DNA from: Nitratireductor pacificus pht-3B
GTDB lineage: Bacteria; Pseudomonadota; Alphaproteobacteria; Rhizobiales; Rhizobiaceae
Direction: 5' to 3'
DNA: 64,000 nt
Assembly: GCF_000300335.1 (NCBI RefSeq)
Contig: NZ_AMRM01000009.1
Location: 1 to 64,000, forward strand
The notes under the pieces were generated by a model. It ran no database searches. It saw only the letters and a program-made list of their open reading frames with translations, and was not told where the DNA came from. The translations under genes were made by a program, and so were the position numbers. This document shows, piece by piece, positions 50,379 to 58,988 of this stretch; the stretch's first letter is position 1, and the number at the start of each line of letters is the position of its first letter.

Positions 50379-51419
50379 TTAACGTCGGCCCCGCGCGCCC
50401 TCTATGGCGAGCGCCATCAGAGCCTGGCGGGCGATCGGCACGGCTAATGCCGGTTTCTGCCGGGTGCGCAGGATCGCGGCCTGCAGGCGCTCGCCGGCGT
50501 TCTGCAACGCGCTGCTGCTCCAGCGGCTCAGAGCCGTTTCGACGGTCTTGCGGCGTGAGAAGAAGACAGGCGGGCGCGCAGAGGCGACCGCCGCGCTCGC
50601 CGACTGCCCGCCGGTATCCATGGCGTGGCGCAGGGCCTGCAGCGCGTGGATCTGCCGCAGCGTCGCGGAAAGCACTAGGAAGGGCGGATTGCCGGCCGTC
50701 AGGAAACGGCGAAAGGCGCTGTCGAATGCCTTGAACTGGCCGACGATGACGGCATCGACAGCCTCGTCGGCGCTCAGGCCGGAGACATCGCCCGTGAGCA
50801 TGCGGATATCCTCCGCCGTCACCTGGCCGTTGCCGGCGCAGTAGAGCGCCAGTTTCTCGAGCTCGCCGCGGGTCGCCAGCCGGTCCCCGCCGAGATTGGC
50901 CTTCAGGAGCTGGCGCGCGTCCAGCGCGATGCCGAGGCCTGCGGCGCCCAACGCCTCGTCGATCACCGCGTCGATGCCGCGCCCGTCATCGGCGTAGCAG
51001 GGAAGCGCCATGCCGCTGCTGCCGCGCTCGACCGCCGAGCGCAGGGACGCGCCCTTGCGCAGGTCACCGGCCTCGACAAGGATGATGCAATCGGCCGGCG
51101 GCGCTTCCAGAAGGGCGGTGATGTCGGCGACGAGCGCCTTCTGGTTTCCCGCACCCTTCACCCAGATCAGGCGCTGCGGTGAGAACATCGGCACGGTCAG
51201 CGCCTCGTCGGCCAGCCTGCCAGGCTGCTGCTCCACTTCCGCGGCGTCGAGGCGCACGGTGGTGAAGGGGTCGTCGAGAGGGAGCTTCGTGGCTTCCGCA
51301 AAGCGGCGCGCGCGCTCGCTGACAAGGCCACGGTCGGGGCCGTAGATCAGGACGATGCGGGCCGCCTTTTCGGGCTGGGCCAGCCATCGATCGACTTCAT
51401 GTGCTTTCTTCTGCGCCAT
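50379..51419 (-). CDS. holA: DNA polymerase III delta subunit
   Basis: A 346-aa clamp-loader subunit that opens the beta clamp. It shows the IVLIYGPDRGLVSERARRF start of the delta N-terminal domain (degenerate P-loop), MFSPQRLIWVKGAG, and the C-terminal collar helices. It is convergent with parB. In most rhizobia leuS and lptE precede holA; here the upstream neighbour is an ABC-transporter gene 63 nt away. Confidence 0.93.
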   Translation of the reverse strand: MAQKKAHEVDRWLAQPEKAARIVLIYGPDRGLVSERARRFAEATKLPLDDPFTTVRLDAAEVEQQPGRLADEALTVPMFSPQRLIWVKGAGNQKALVADITALLEAPPADCIILVEAGDLRKGASLRSAVERGSSGMALPCYADDGRGIDAVIDEALGAAGLGIALDARQLLKANLGGDRLATRGELEKLALYCAGNGQVTAEDIRMLTGDVSGLSADEAVDAVIVGQFKAFDSAFRRFLTAGNPPFLVLSATLRQIHALQALRHAMDTGGQSASAAVASARPPVFFSRRKTVETALSRWSSSALQNAGERLQAAILRTRQKPALAVPIARQALMALAIEGARGRR

Positions 51420-51482
51420 ATCCGCTCAATATCACGGGAAACCGGCTTGGACATCCCGCCCGTGCGGTGGGCTGTGCAAACT

Positions 51483-52295
51483 TCACCGCGTGAGCCAGTC
51501 GTCGTCGATCTCGGGCAGCGGTATCGCGGCTATCAGCTCGCGCGTGTAGTCCTCGCGCGGCGCGGCAAACAGGGCTTCCGTCGGGCCGGCCTCGACGATG
51601 CGGCCGGCGCGCATGACGATGGTGTTCCTGCACAGCCGGCGGATCACGGAGAGGTCGTGGCTGATGAAGGCGATGGTCAGGCCCATTTCGCTGGCGAGCT
51701 GATCGAGCAGGGTCAGGATCTGCGCCTGTGTCGAGACGTCGAGGCCCGAGACGATCTCGTCGGCGAGGACGAATTTCGGCTCGAGCGCCAGCGCGCGGGC
51801 GATGCCGACCCGCTGGCGCTGTCCGCCGGAAAGCTGGTGCCTGTAGCGCGAAGCGAAATCCTCCGGCAGGCCGACACGGGTCAGCGCCGCGGCGACGCGT
51901 TCGCCGATGCGGTCCGAGAGGCCGTGATGGCGCATCGGCGCCGCGATGATCGCGCCGATGGTGCGGCGCGGATTGAGCGACGACATCGGATCCTGAAAGA
52001 TCATCTGCAGATCGCGGCGCAGCGGCTTCAGTTCCGTTTCCGGCAGATGGGCGATTTCCCGGCCGTCGAAGGCGATGCTGCCGGCGCTTGGTTCGAGCAG
52101 GCGGACCAGGGCGCGGCCGAACGTCGACTTGCCGGAACCGGATTCGCCGACGATGCCGGTGATGCAGTTGCGCTCGATGGCGAGATCCAGGCCATGGAGG
52201 ATGTCGAGCATGGGGGCGGAGCCGAGAAGCGGCTTCCGGGTCATGTCGGGCAGGGAGACCTTCAATCCCCGGACGGTGAACAGGGGATCAGCCAT
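51483..52295 (-). CDS. dipeptide/oligopeptide ABC transporter ATP-binding protein (OppF/DppF type)
   Basis: A 270-aa ATPase with Walker A VGESGSGKSTFGRAL, Q-loop MIFQDPMSSLNPR, signature LSGGQRQRVGIARAL and Walker B VLADEIVSGLD (Glu present). The ATG at 52295 lies within the last 8 nt of a duplicated fragment of the partner ATPase gene. It is shorter at the C terminus than typical OppF (about 320 aa), lacking part of the oligopeptide-specific tail. It is intact despite the adjacent tandem duplication. Confidence 0.9.
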   Translation of the reverse strand: MADPLFTVRGLKVSLPDMTRKPLLGSAPMLDILHGLDLAIERNCITGIVGESGSGKSTFGRALVRLLEPSAGSIAFDGREIAHLPETELKPLRRDLQMIFQDPMSSLNPRRTIGAIIAAPMRHHGLSDRIGERVAAALTRVGLPEDFASRYRHQLSGGQRQRVGIARALALEPKFVLADEIVSGLDVSTQAQILTLLDQLASEMGLTIAFISHDLSVIRRLCRNTIVMRAGRIVEAGPTEALFAAPREDYTRELIAAIPLPEIDDDWLTR

Positions 52296-52719
52296 GCGCG
52301 CGCTTCCACTCATTGTCTGCGTTCTGCACCTCCAGCGCGAGCTCCGCCAGAACCGCGCTGCCGACCGGCTGCAGGCTGGAGGCCGGGTCCGTGTAGCGCG
52401 GTGTCGCCGCCATCAGCGCCCTGGTATAGGCATGCTGCGGCGTGGCGAAGAGTGCCGGCGTCGGCGCGCGCTCGACCACCATGCCGGCATAGAGAACGGT
52501 GACGCTCTGGCTGATCTTGGCCACCACGCCGAGATCGTGGGTCACGAACAGGATCGCGGTGCCGTGCTGGCGCTGCAGATCGGCGATCAGCCGCAGGATC
52601 TGCTTCTGCACGGTGACGTCGAGCGCCGTGGTCGGCTCGTCGGCGACGATCAGGCGCGGTTCGGCGGCAAAGGCGGCGGCGATGAGCACGCGTTGGCGCA
52701 TGCCGCCGGAAAGCTCGTG
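52154..52719. repeat. 566-bp tandem duplication, unit A
   Basis: Positions 52154-52719 are identical to 52720-53285 as far as I can compare by eye. The unit runs from the 5' part of the OppF-type gene through its start codon into the 3' part of the OppD-type gene. The units abut directly. Confidence 0.93.
52288..52719 (-). pseudogene. 3' fragment of the OppD-type ATPase gene (duplicated)
   Basis: It encodes the C-terminal 143 residues of the OppD-type protein (from the signature motif ELSGGMRQRVLIAAAF to the stop) and is identical to the end of the intact gene. It lacks the Walker A half, so it cannot hydrolyse ATP. An ATG at 52761 could start a 157-aa chimera in this frame. It arose with the 566-bp duplication. 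Confidence 0.88.
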
Positions 52720-52861
52720 TGCCGGTGATGCAGTTGCGCTCGATGGCGAGATCCAGGCCATGGAGGATGTCGAGCATGGGGGCGGAGCCGAGAAGCGGCT
52801 TCCGGGTCATGTCGGGCAGGGAGACCTTCAATCCCCGGACGGTGAACAGGGGATCAGCCAT
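52720..52861 (-). pseudogene. 5' fragment of the OppF-type ATPase gene (duplicated)
   Basis: It encodes the first 47 residues of the OppF-type protein (to NCITG, just before Walker A), then runs out of frame into the duplicated OppD fragment. Its start codon and leader are identical to those of the intact gene, so ribosomes may still initiate here and make a nonsense product until a stop at 52310. Confidence 0.85.
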
Positions 52862-53285
52862 GCGCGCGCTTCCACTCATTGTCTGCGTTCTGCACCTCCA
52901 GCGCGAGCTCCGCCAGAACCGCGCTGCCGACCGGCTGCAGGCTGGAGGCCGGGTCCGTGTAGCGCGGTGTCGCCGCCATCAGCGCCCTGGTATAGGCATG
53001 CTGCGGCGTGGCGAAGAGTGCCGGCGTCGGCGCGCGCTCGACCACCATGCCGGCATAGAGAACGGTGACGCTCTGGCTGATCTTGGCCACCACGCCGAGA
53101 TCGTGGGTCACGAACAGGATCGCGGTGCCGTGCTGGCGCTGCAGATCGGCGATCAGCCGCAGGATCTGCTTCTGCACGGTGACGTCGAGCGCCGTGGTCG
53201 GCTCGTCGGCGACGATCAGGCGCGGTTCGGCGGCAAAGGCGGCGGCGATGAGCACGCGTTGGCGCATGCCGCCGGAAAGCTCGTG
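52720..53285. repeat. 566-bp tandem duplication, unit B
   Basis: Second unit of the tandem pair. It supplies the 3' end of the intact OppD-type gene, while unit A supplies the 5' end of the intact OppF-type gene; the material between the two intact genes is redundant. Confidence 0.93.
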
Positions 53286-53741
53286 CGGATAGGCGGCGAT
53301 GACGCGGTCGGGTTCGCGGATATGCACCTCGGCCAGCATCTCGCGAATGCGGTTGCGGGCACGCTCGGCCGGCCAGCCGAGGATGTGGGTCAGCCGATCC
53401 GACATCTGCGGGCCAATCCGGCGCGACGGGTTCAGTGCCGTCAGGGGATCCTGCGGGATGAGCGCGGTGCGGGCGCCGATCAGGCGGCGTCGCGCGGCGG
53501 CGCCGAGCGTCTCCAGCTCCGTTCCCTCCAGGGCGATGGACCCCTCAACCTGCCGGACACTGGGCGGCAGGACGCCGAGCAGGGCCTTGCCGATCATGCT
53601 CTTGCCGGCGCCGCTTTCGCCGACCAGCGCATGGACCTCGCCGGGCTTCACGTCGAGCGAGACGGAGCGCAGGACGCGGCTGCCATTGGGCAGGATGGCC
53701 GTCAGGCCGCTGATGGAAAGGCAGGACGGTCTGGCGTTCAT
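52854..53741 (-). CDS. dipeptide/oligopeptide ABC transporter ATP-binding protein (OppD/DppD type)
   Basis: A 295-aa ATPase with Walker A VGESGAGKSMIGKAL, Q-loop ALIPQDPLTALNPSR, signature ELSGGMRQRVLIAAA, Walker B LIVADEPTTALD and the switch His in VTHDLG. The ATG at 53741 overlaps the permease stop (ATGA). Its 3' 432 nt are duplicated downstream. It pairs with the OppF-type ATPase to drive the two permeases. Confidence 0.92.
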   Translation of the reverse strand: MNARPSCLSISGLTAILPNGSRVLRSVSLDVKPGEVHALVGESGAGKSMIGKALLGVLPPSVRQVEGSIALEGTELETLGAAARRRLIGARTALIPQDPLTALNPSRRIGPQMSDRLTHILGWPAERARNRIREMLAEVHIREPDRVIAAYPHELSGGMRQRVLIAAAFAAEPRLIVADEPTTALDVTVQKQILRLIADLQRQHGTAILFVTHDLGVVAKISQSVTVLYAGMVVERAPTPALFATPQHAYTRALMAATPRYTDPASSLQPVGSAVLAELALEVQNADNEWKRAHG

Positions 53742-54583
53742 CGGAGCACCGGGTCGAAGCGGCTTTTCAGCCCTTCGCCGAACTGGCTGAAGGAGAGCAC
53801 GGTGAGAAACAGGGTTACCAGCGGGAAGACGAGAATCCACCAGGCCTGATGGATCGACAGGCGCCCCTCGGCGATGATGCCGCCCCAGGTCGGATCGTCG
53901 GTCGAGATGGACAGGTTGACGAAGGACAGGATGGCCTCGACGATCACGGCGATGCCCATCTCGAGCGACAGAAGGGCGACGATGGGCGGCAGGACATTCG
54001 GCAGCACCTCGCTCAGCATGATCCGCCAGCGGCCGAAGCCGGCGATGCGGGCGTTCTCGATGTAGTCCATGCGGGCCTGAACCATTGTCTCGGCGCGCAC
54101 CACGCGGCAGAAACGGGTCCAGTCGATGACGGCGATGGCGATGATGACGGAGTGCAGGCCGGTGCCCAGCACGGCGACCAGCAGGATCGCGAACAGGACG
54201 GGCGGAAAGGCCATCCAGATATCGACGATCCGCGAGATGATGCGGTCCGCCCAGCCGCCGTAGTAGCCGGCTATCAAACCGAGCGCCGATCCCAGGACGC
54301 AGGCCGAGAGGGCGGCGGTGAAGGCGACCAGAACGGCGATGCGCGCGCCGTAGATCAGGCGCGAGAGCAGATCGCGGCCGAGGCTGTCCGTGCCCAATGG
54401 ATAGCCGGATTCAGACCCGTTCATCCAGAAGGGCGGCAGGCGCTCGTAGAGGAGGTCCTGCGCCAGCGGATCCTGCGGCGCGAGGAGGGGCGCGGCGACG
54501 GCGGCAATGAAGACGAGCGCCAGCCAGAAGCCGGCAAGCCAGAGACGCGCGCCGGAGCGACGGGTGATGCGGGCGCTATCCAT
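53738..54583 (-). CDS. ABC transporter permease (DppC/OppC type)
   Basis: A 281-aa inner-membrane permease: an N-terminal helix (LWLAGFWLALVFIAAVAAPLL), the PLGTDSLGRDLLSRLIYGAR motif of the OppC family, and the EAA loop (ENARIAGFGRWRIMLSEVLPN). It overlaps the preceding permease gene by 8 nt and the ATPase gene by 4 nt. Confidence 0.93.
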   Translation of the reverse strand: MDSARITRRSGARLWLAGFWLALVFIAAVAAPLLAPQDPLAQDLLYERLPPFWMNGSESGYPLGTDSLGRDLLSRLIYGARIAVLVAFTAALSACVLGSALGLIAGYYGGWADRIISRIVDIWMAFPPVLFAILLVAVLGTGLHSVIIAIAVIDWTRFCRVVRAETMVQARMDYIENARIAGFGRWRIMLSEVLPNVLPPIVALLSLEMGIAVIVEAILSFVNLSISTDDPTWGGIIAEGRLSIHQAWWILVFPLVTLFLTVLSFSQFGEGLKSRFDPVLR

Positions 54584-55583
54584 GGCGCAATCTCGGGTTC
54601 AGGAGAGCGTAGGAAAGATCGACGGCCAGGTTGATCAGCACGAAGATCAGGGCGAAGACGAGGACGATGCCCTGGATCAGCGGAAGGTCGCGGTTGATCA
54701 CCGCGTCGATGGCCATGTTGCCGAGCCCCTCGTAGGAGAACAGGCGCTCGACGATCACCGTGCCGCCGATGAGGAAGGTGAACTGCACGCCGATCAGGGT
54801 GAGGGTCGGCAGGGCGGCGTTCTTCAGGGCCTCGCGCAGGATGACCTGCGTCTCGGAAAATCCCTTCACGCGCGCCAGAACCACATAATCGAGGTCCATC
54901 ACCTCCTTCAGCGATTGTTTCAGCAGCAGGGTGATGATGGCGGCAAGCGGCAGCGCCAGGGCGAGCGCCGGCATGAACATGTGCGACAGCAGGTCGGCGG
55001 TGAGGTCGAAGCGTAGCCGGAGGATGCTCTCGACCAGATAGAACTGGGTGGAGAACGGCAGGTCGAGACTGGGCGATACCCGGCCGGAGATTTCGAAGAT
55101 CGGCGCGAGAACGCCGAACAGGAGGATCAGGACAAGGCCCCAGAGAAAATCCGGGATGGACAAGGCCGCGCCTCCAGCCACGTCGATGCCGGCCTCGACC
55201 GCGGTGCCGCGCTCGCGCGCGCCGATGACGGCGAGCGGCCCGCCGATGATCAGAGCGATCAGCAATGCGACGGTGGCGAGTTCCAGCGTCGCGGGCAGGC
55301 GGCCGAGCACAAGGGACAGTACGTCCTGGCGCAGCGAGATCGAGGTGCCGAAATCCCCCTGAACGACGCCGCCGAGCCAGATGAGAAACTGGTGCGGCAG
55401 GCTCTTGTCCAGACCGTAGAGGGCGCGCAGGCGCGCGATGTCCTCCGGTCCGGCGCCGGGCGGCAGCATCATGGCGATGGGGTCGCCCGGGGCCACGCGA
55501 ATGACGATGAAGACCACGACCGCGACGCCGAACAGCGTCACCGCCATGGTGATGAGACGCAGCAGGAATTTTTGCAGAATCAC
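54576..55583 (-). CDS. ABC transporter permease (DppB/OppB type)
   Basis: A 335-aa permease with six predicted helices. The family features are FIVIRVAPGDPIAMM, LPHQFLIWLGGVVQGDFGTS and the EAA loop (YVVLARVKGFSETQVILREA). It starts at GTG 55583, 74 nt after the binding-protein gene. With the OppC-type permease it forms the channel of the importer. Confidence 0.93.
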   Translation of the reverse strand: MILQKFLLRLITMAVTLFGVAVVVFIVIRVAPGDPIAMMLPPGAGPEDIARLRALYGLDKSLPHQFLIWLGGVVQGDFGTSISLRQDVLSLVLGRLPATLELATVALLIALIIGGPLAVIGARERGTAVEAGIDVAGGAALSIPDFLWGLVLILLFGVLAPIFEISGRVSPSLDLPFSTQFYLVESILRLRFDLTADLLSHMFMPALALALPLAAIITLLLKQSLKEVMDLDYVVLARVKGFSETQVILREALKNAALPTLTLIGVQFTFLIGGTVIVERLFSYEGLGNMAIDAVINRDLPLIQGIVLVFALIFVLINLAVDLSYALLNPRLRHG

Positions 55584-55657
55584 ATGCGAATCCAGATTTC
55601 AGGACAAGCGCCGGCGGGATCGCGCAGAGTCCCGCCGGCCAGTTTATCTCGGCAAGG

Positions 55658-57193
55658 TCAGGCGGGCGTCATCAGCGCCGGCAGCAGGGCGCCCGAGATG
55701 TGCGGCACCACATTGACGCCCTTCGCATGGACGATCGGCTGCACATACTGGATCAGCGGGATGACATAGGCCTGCTCGGCAATGTGCTTCGACACGGCTT
55801 TCCAGCCGTCGATGCGCCTGGCCTCGTCTGCCTCGCCCCAGAGCGGGTTGATCATGTCGATCACGTCCTGCCCGTCCCAGACCGAGTGGGGGCTTGGGCC
55901 GTACATGGCGAAGCCGGTCGATGTGGTCGGGTCGCCGATGGCGTTGCCCCAGTTGTAGAAGGCGGCGGGCGCGAGCTGGTCGGCGGCGCGCAGCTCGAAA
56001 TGCTTGGCGATCTCGTAGACCTCGATCTCCGCCTCGATGCCGACCTTGCGCCACATGCCGACGATGGCCTGGATCATCTCGTAATCCTTCGGCTTGAAGC
56101 CGCGCGTGGTCTGGATCTTGAACTTTACCGGGTTGTCGGTCGAATAGCCGGATTCGGCCAGCAGCGCGCGCGCCTTGTCGGGATCGTAGGGCACCTTGAT
56201 GCTGTCGTCGAAGGCGGCGTATTCGGGCGCTTCCAGCGTGTCGATGGGCTTGCCGTAGCCGCGCAGCAGGCGGTCGACCAGCAGCTTCTTGTCGATCGAC
56301 ATGACGGCGGCCTGGCGCACATTGCGGTCGGTCATCACGTCGATGTCATTCAGGAAGATCATGCCGATGTCGGAAATGGGCGTGGCGGCGCCGGCAAGCC
56401 CGTCCTTGGCGATCAGCCGGTCATATTCCTCGTAGGGGATTTCCAGCGTCACCTGCGAGCGGCCGGATTCCACTTCGGCGACGCGGCTGGCGGCATCGGT
56501 CACGAACTTGATGGTGACGTTCTCGAAGGCAGGCTTGCCGCCCCAGTAGTTGGGGTTGGCCTTCAGGCGCAGGAAGGCGTTGCGCTCGAACTTGTCGACC
56601 ATGTAGGGGCCGGTGCCGATGGGCGCGGCCTCGAACCCTTCGGCTCCGACCTTCTCGTAATAGGCTTTCGGCAGCACATAGCCGGTCAGGAACGACATCC
56701 ATTTGAACAGGGTCGGCTCGAAGGAGAGCACATCGCCGGTGATCCTGTTGCCGTCGATGCTGAAATTGCCGACCTTCGACCAGACGAACTGAATCGGGTT
56801 GCCGGTTTCCGCCTTTGCGGCGCGTTCGAGCGACCAGACCACATCCTCCGCCGTGAAGGGCGAGCCGTCATGCCAGGTGACGCCCTCGCGCACGGTCATG
56901 TGGATCTTGCTGCGGTCGTCGCTCCAACCCCATTCGGTGATCAGGCCGGGGGCGAAGGAGAGATCGGGCTTCTGGGCGATGAACTGGTCGAAGACCGACT
57001 GGTAGAAGCCCTGAACGGTGGGATTGACCGCCGAGGGACCGGTGGTCGGGTCCCAGGACGGCAGGTTGACGTTGTAGGCGATGGTGAGTTCCTCGCCGGC
57101 GGCGCGCGCCGAGACCGGCAGGCCGAATGCCGTCGCGCCGAGTGCGGCGGCGCCGTAGCCCAGGATGTGTCGTCTGTTTGGTGTCCAGCTCAT
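55658..57193 (-). CDS. extracellular solute-binding protein, family 5 (peptide/opine type)
   Basis: A 511-aa periplasmic receptor. The N terminus (NRRHILGYGAAALGATAFG...ARAAG) is a signal peptide with a twin-arginine-like pair, so Tat export is possible. The mature part has the SBP_bac_5 pattern (LSFAPGLITEWGWSDDRSK, WHDGSPFTAEDVVWSLERA). Family 5 members bind peptides, nickel, haem or other small molecules, so the ligand is open. It is the first gene of the importer operon, 99 nt after the oxidoreductase gene. Confidence 0.93.
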   Translation of the reverse strand: MSWTPNRRHILGYGAAALGATAFGLPVSARAAGEELTIAYNVNLPSWDPTTGPSAVNPTVQGFYQSVFDQFIAQKPDLSFAPGLITEWGWSDDRSKIHMTVREGVTWHDGSPFTAEDVVWSLERAAKAETGNPIQFVWSKVGNFSIDGNRITGDVLSFEPTLFKWMSFLTGYVLPKAYYEKVGAEGFEAAPIGTGPYMVDKFERNAFLRLKANPNYWGGKPAFENVTIKFVTDAASRVAEVESGRSQVTLEIPYEEYDRLIAKDGLAGAATPISDIGMIFLNDIDVMTDRNVRQAAVMSIDKKLLVDRLLRGYGKPIDTLEAPEYAAFDDSIKVPYDPDKARALLAESGYSTDNPVKFKIQTTRGFKPKDYEMIQAIVGMWRKVGIEAEIEVYEIAKHFELRAADQLAPAAFYNWGNAIGDPTTSTGFAMYGPSPHSVWDGQDVIDMINPLWGEADEARRIDGWKAVSKHIAEQAYVIPLIQYVQPIVHAKGVNVVPHISGALLPALMTPA

Positions 57194-57292
57194 TTTGGTT
57201 CCCCTTGTGTTTGCCTTGCTGGCCGCCGGCTCGAGCCCGTTGCGGTTTGCAGGTATCGTTGTGGTCGCTGGTCTGGTCGTCAGGTCCGGGTG

Positions 57293-58867
57293 TCAGCGCC
57301 CTCCCAGTTGCTGGGCGAGCATGAAGCCGGAGGCCGCGCCAACGCCGGCGCCCGGCCAGGTCGCGGCGCCCGCCAGATGCAGGTTCGCGACCGGCGTGTT
57401 CCAGCCGGCGAAACCGGGCGCCGGGCGGAACAGAAAGTTCTGCGACAGGTGATGGCTGCCGCAGATCTGGTCGCCGCCCACGAGGTTCGGGTTCTCCCGT
57501 TCCAGATCGAGCGGCGAGAAGACGGCGCGACCGAGGACCTTTGCCGAGAGGCCGGGGGCATAGCGCTCGATGATCGACAGCGCGCGATCGGCATAGGCCT
57601 CCTTGACGGCGTCCCACGCCTCCGGGACGATCCGGCCGGCCGCGTCCGACCGGATCTCGGCGGGCAGCATGCGCACCTGCACCCACAGCACATGCTTGCC
57701 GTCCGGCGCGCGCGAGGGGTCGATTGCGGTCGGCTGGCCGACCACAAGCACCGGCTCGTCCGGCAGCGCGCCGGCCACGGCCTGCTGGTAGGTGCGCGCC
57801 ATCATGTCAAGCGAGGGCGCGAGATGCACATAGGCGAAGCGCTGCAGCTCCGCGCCTGCCGACCAGTCCGGCAGGCCGTCGAGCGCCAGGTGGATCATCA
57901 TCGTGCCGGGGGCATGGCGGAAGCCGCGCGCCGCCCTGTCGAAGGCCCCGTCGCCGCTGCCGCCGGGCAGGAGACCCGCGCCGAGGGCGCGGGGCGCGAC
58001 AGTGGCCACCACGGCGCGGCGCGCCTCGAGAACCTCGCCGCCTGCCAGCCGCACGCCGGTGGCGCGGCCGTTTGCACGGATGATCTCCTCGACCGGCGCG
58101 TCGGTGCGGATGACGCCGCCATCGGCCCTGAGCATGCCTTCCATGGCGCGGATCATGGTGTCGGCGCCACCCTGGCCGATGACGAGGCCGAATGCCTGTC
58201 CGGCCATCGATTCCAGATAGGGGAACACGGCGCCCCCGGCGATGTCGGGCGCGAAGTCGAGATGCATCCCCCAGGCGGCCAAAGTCGCCTTCACCGCATC
58301 GCTCTCGAAATGGGCGTCGAGCCAGGCGCGGGGCGAGGAAAGAAGCAGGCGCACCAGCTTCAGCGAGCCGCCGACGCCGGCGGAGCGCCAAGCCTTCCAG
58401 CCGAGCCCGGCGAGCGCCCGCAGCGTCATGGGCGAGCCGAGGACGGCGAAGATCAGCGCCGCCTCGCCCGGGAATTCGGCAACCAGCCGCCGCCAGGTGT
58501 CCGCGTCGCGCGGCGACAGAGCGGCGAGGCGCGCAACGGTCTTCTCGATGTCGGTGCTGACGCCGAACCAGCGCCCGTCGGGAAAGACGCTGGCGAAGCA
58601 GTCGCTGGCCGGCGCCAGCGCAAAGTCATGCGATTTCAATTCATCTGCATATAATTTATGGAACGCGGAACCGGCAAAGAGGCTCAGGTTCATCGCGCCG
58701 AAGTCGTGATGGTATCCCGGCAGCGTGAATTCCTCGGTGCGGACGGCGCCGCCTATGGCGGAATTCCGCTCCAGAACGCACACCGACCAGCCCTTCCTGG
58801 CCAGATGCGCCGCACAGGCCAATCCGTTGTGACCGGCGCCGATGATGATCGCGTCGTAGGTATCCAC
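57293..58867 (-). CDS. FAD-dependent oxidoreductase, PYROXD2/phytoene-desaturase-like (first paralogue)
   Basis: A 524-aa flavoprotein with the dinucleotide-binding IIIGAGHNGLACAAHLARKG, the VLERNSAIGGAVRTEEF segment and the C-terminal FAD loop NLHLAGAATWPGAGVGAASG. It is related to carotenoid desaturases/isomerases and to PYROXD2; the substrate is unknown and no carotenoid genes are present. GTG 58867 is chosen as start (GGGAGGGAG upstream, the fold begins at once); an upstream ATG at 58942 would add a non-homologous leader. It is divergent from the cyclase gene. Confidence 0.88.
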   Translation of the reverse strand: MDTYDAIIIGAGHNGLACAAHLARKGWSVCVLERNSAIGGAVRTEEFTLPGYHHDFGAMNLSLFAGSAFHKLYADELKSHDFALAPASDCFASVFPDGRWFGVSTDIEKTVARLAALSPRDADTWRRLVAEFPGEAALIFAVLGSPMTLRALAGLGWKAWRSAGVGGSLKLVRLLLSSPRAWLDAHFESDAVKATLAAWGMHLDFAPDIAGGAVFPYLESMAGQAFGLVIGQGGADTMIRAMEGMLRADGGVIRTDAPVEEIIRANGRATGVRLAGGEVLEARRAVVATVAPRALGAGLLPGGSGDGAFDRAARGFRHAPGTMMIHLALDGLPDWSAGAELQRFAYVHLAPSLDMMARTYQQAVAGALPDEPVLVVGQPTAIDPSRAPDGKHVLWVQVRMLPAEIRSDAAGRIVPEAWDAVKEAYADRALSIIERYAPGLSAKVLGRAVFSPLDLERENPNLVGGDQICGSHHLSQNFLFRPAPGFAGWNTPVANLHLAGAATWPGAGVGAASGFMLAQQLGGR

Positions 58868-58900
58868 GTTGGCGGTAGCTCCCTCCCAGGAGCAAAGATA

Positions 58901-58914
58901 ATTGCATATGCATT
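58901..58914. promoter_or_regulatory. palindromic operator candidate in the divergent oxidoreductase/cyclase promoter
   Basis: ATTGCATATGCATT contains the perfect 10-bp palindrome TGCATATGCA at 58903-58912, in the 121-nt gap between two divergent genes. MarR proteins bind such AT-rich palindromes, and a marR gene lies 2.5 kb downstream. The pairing is inference. Confidence 0.5.
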
Positions 58915-58988
58915 CTTTTTCGTCTAGATCACCTGAATGCATGTACGGCGCTCAGCCGTGGGTTCTGATGCTTCTTGGGAGGAGAAAC

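Noticed and set aside
50366-50384. GGTTA...GGTTAAC near the parB/holA junction as a possible CtrA site.
   Set aside because: Only one TTAA half matches (the other is CTAA), and it overlaps the end of holA between convergent genes.
52288-52761. A possible short ATPase of 157 aa with signature and Walker B motifs.
   Set aside because: It is the duplicated 3' fragment of the neighbouring OppD-type gene preceded by out-of-frame sequence; Walker A is missing.
57293-58867. Carotenoid (phytoene) desaturase annotation.
   Set aside because: Only the shared flavoprotein fold supports it; no crtB or other carotenoid genes are present and PYROXD2-type relatives fit the ends better.
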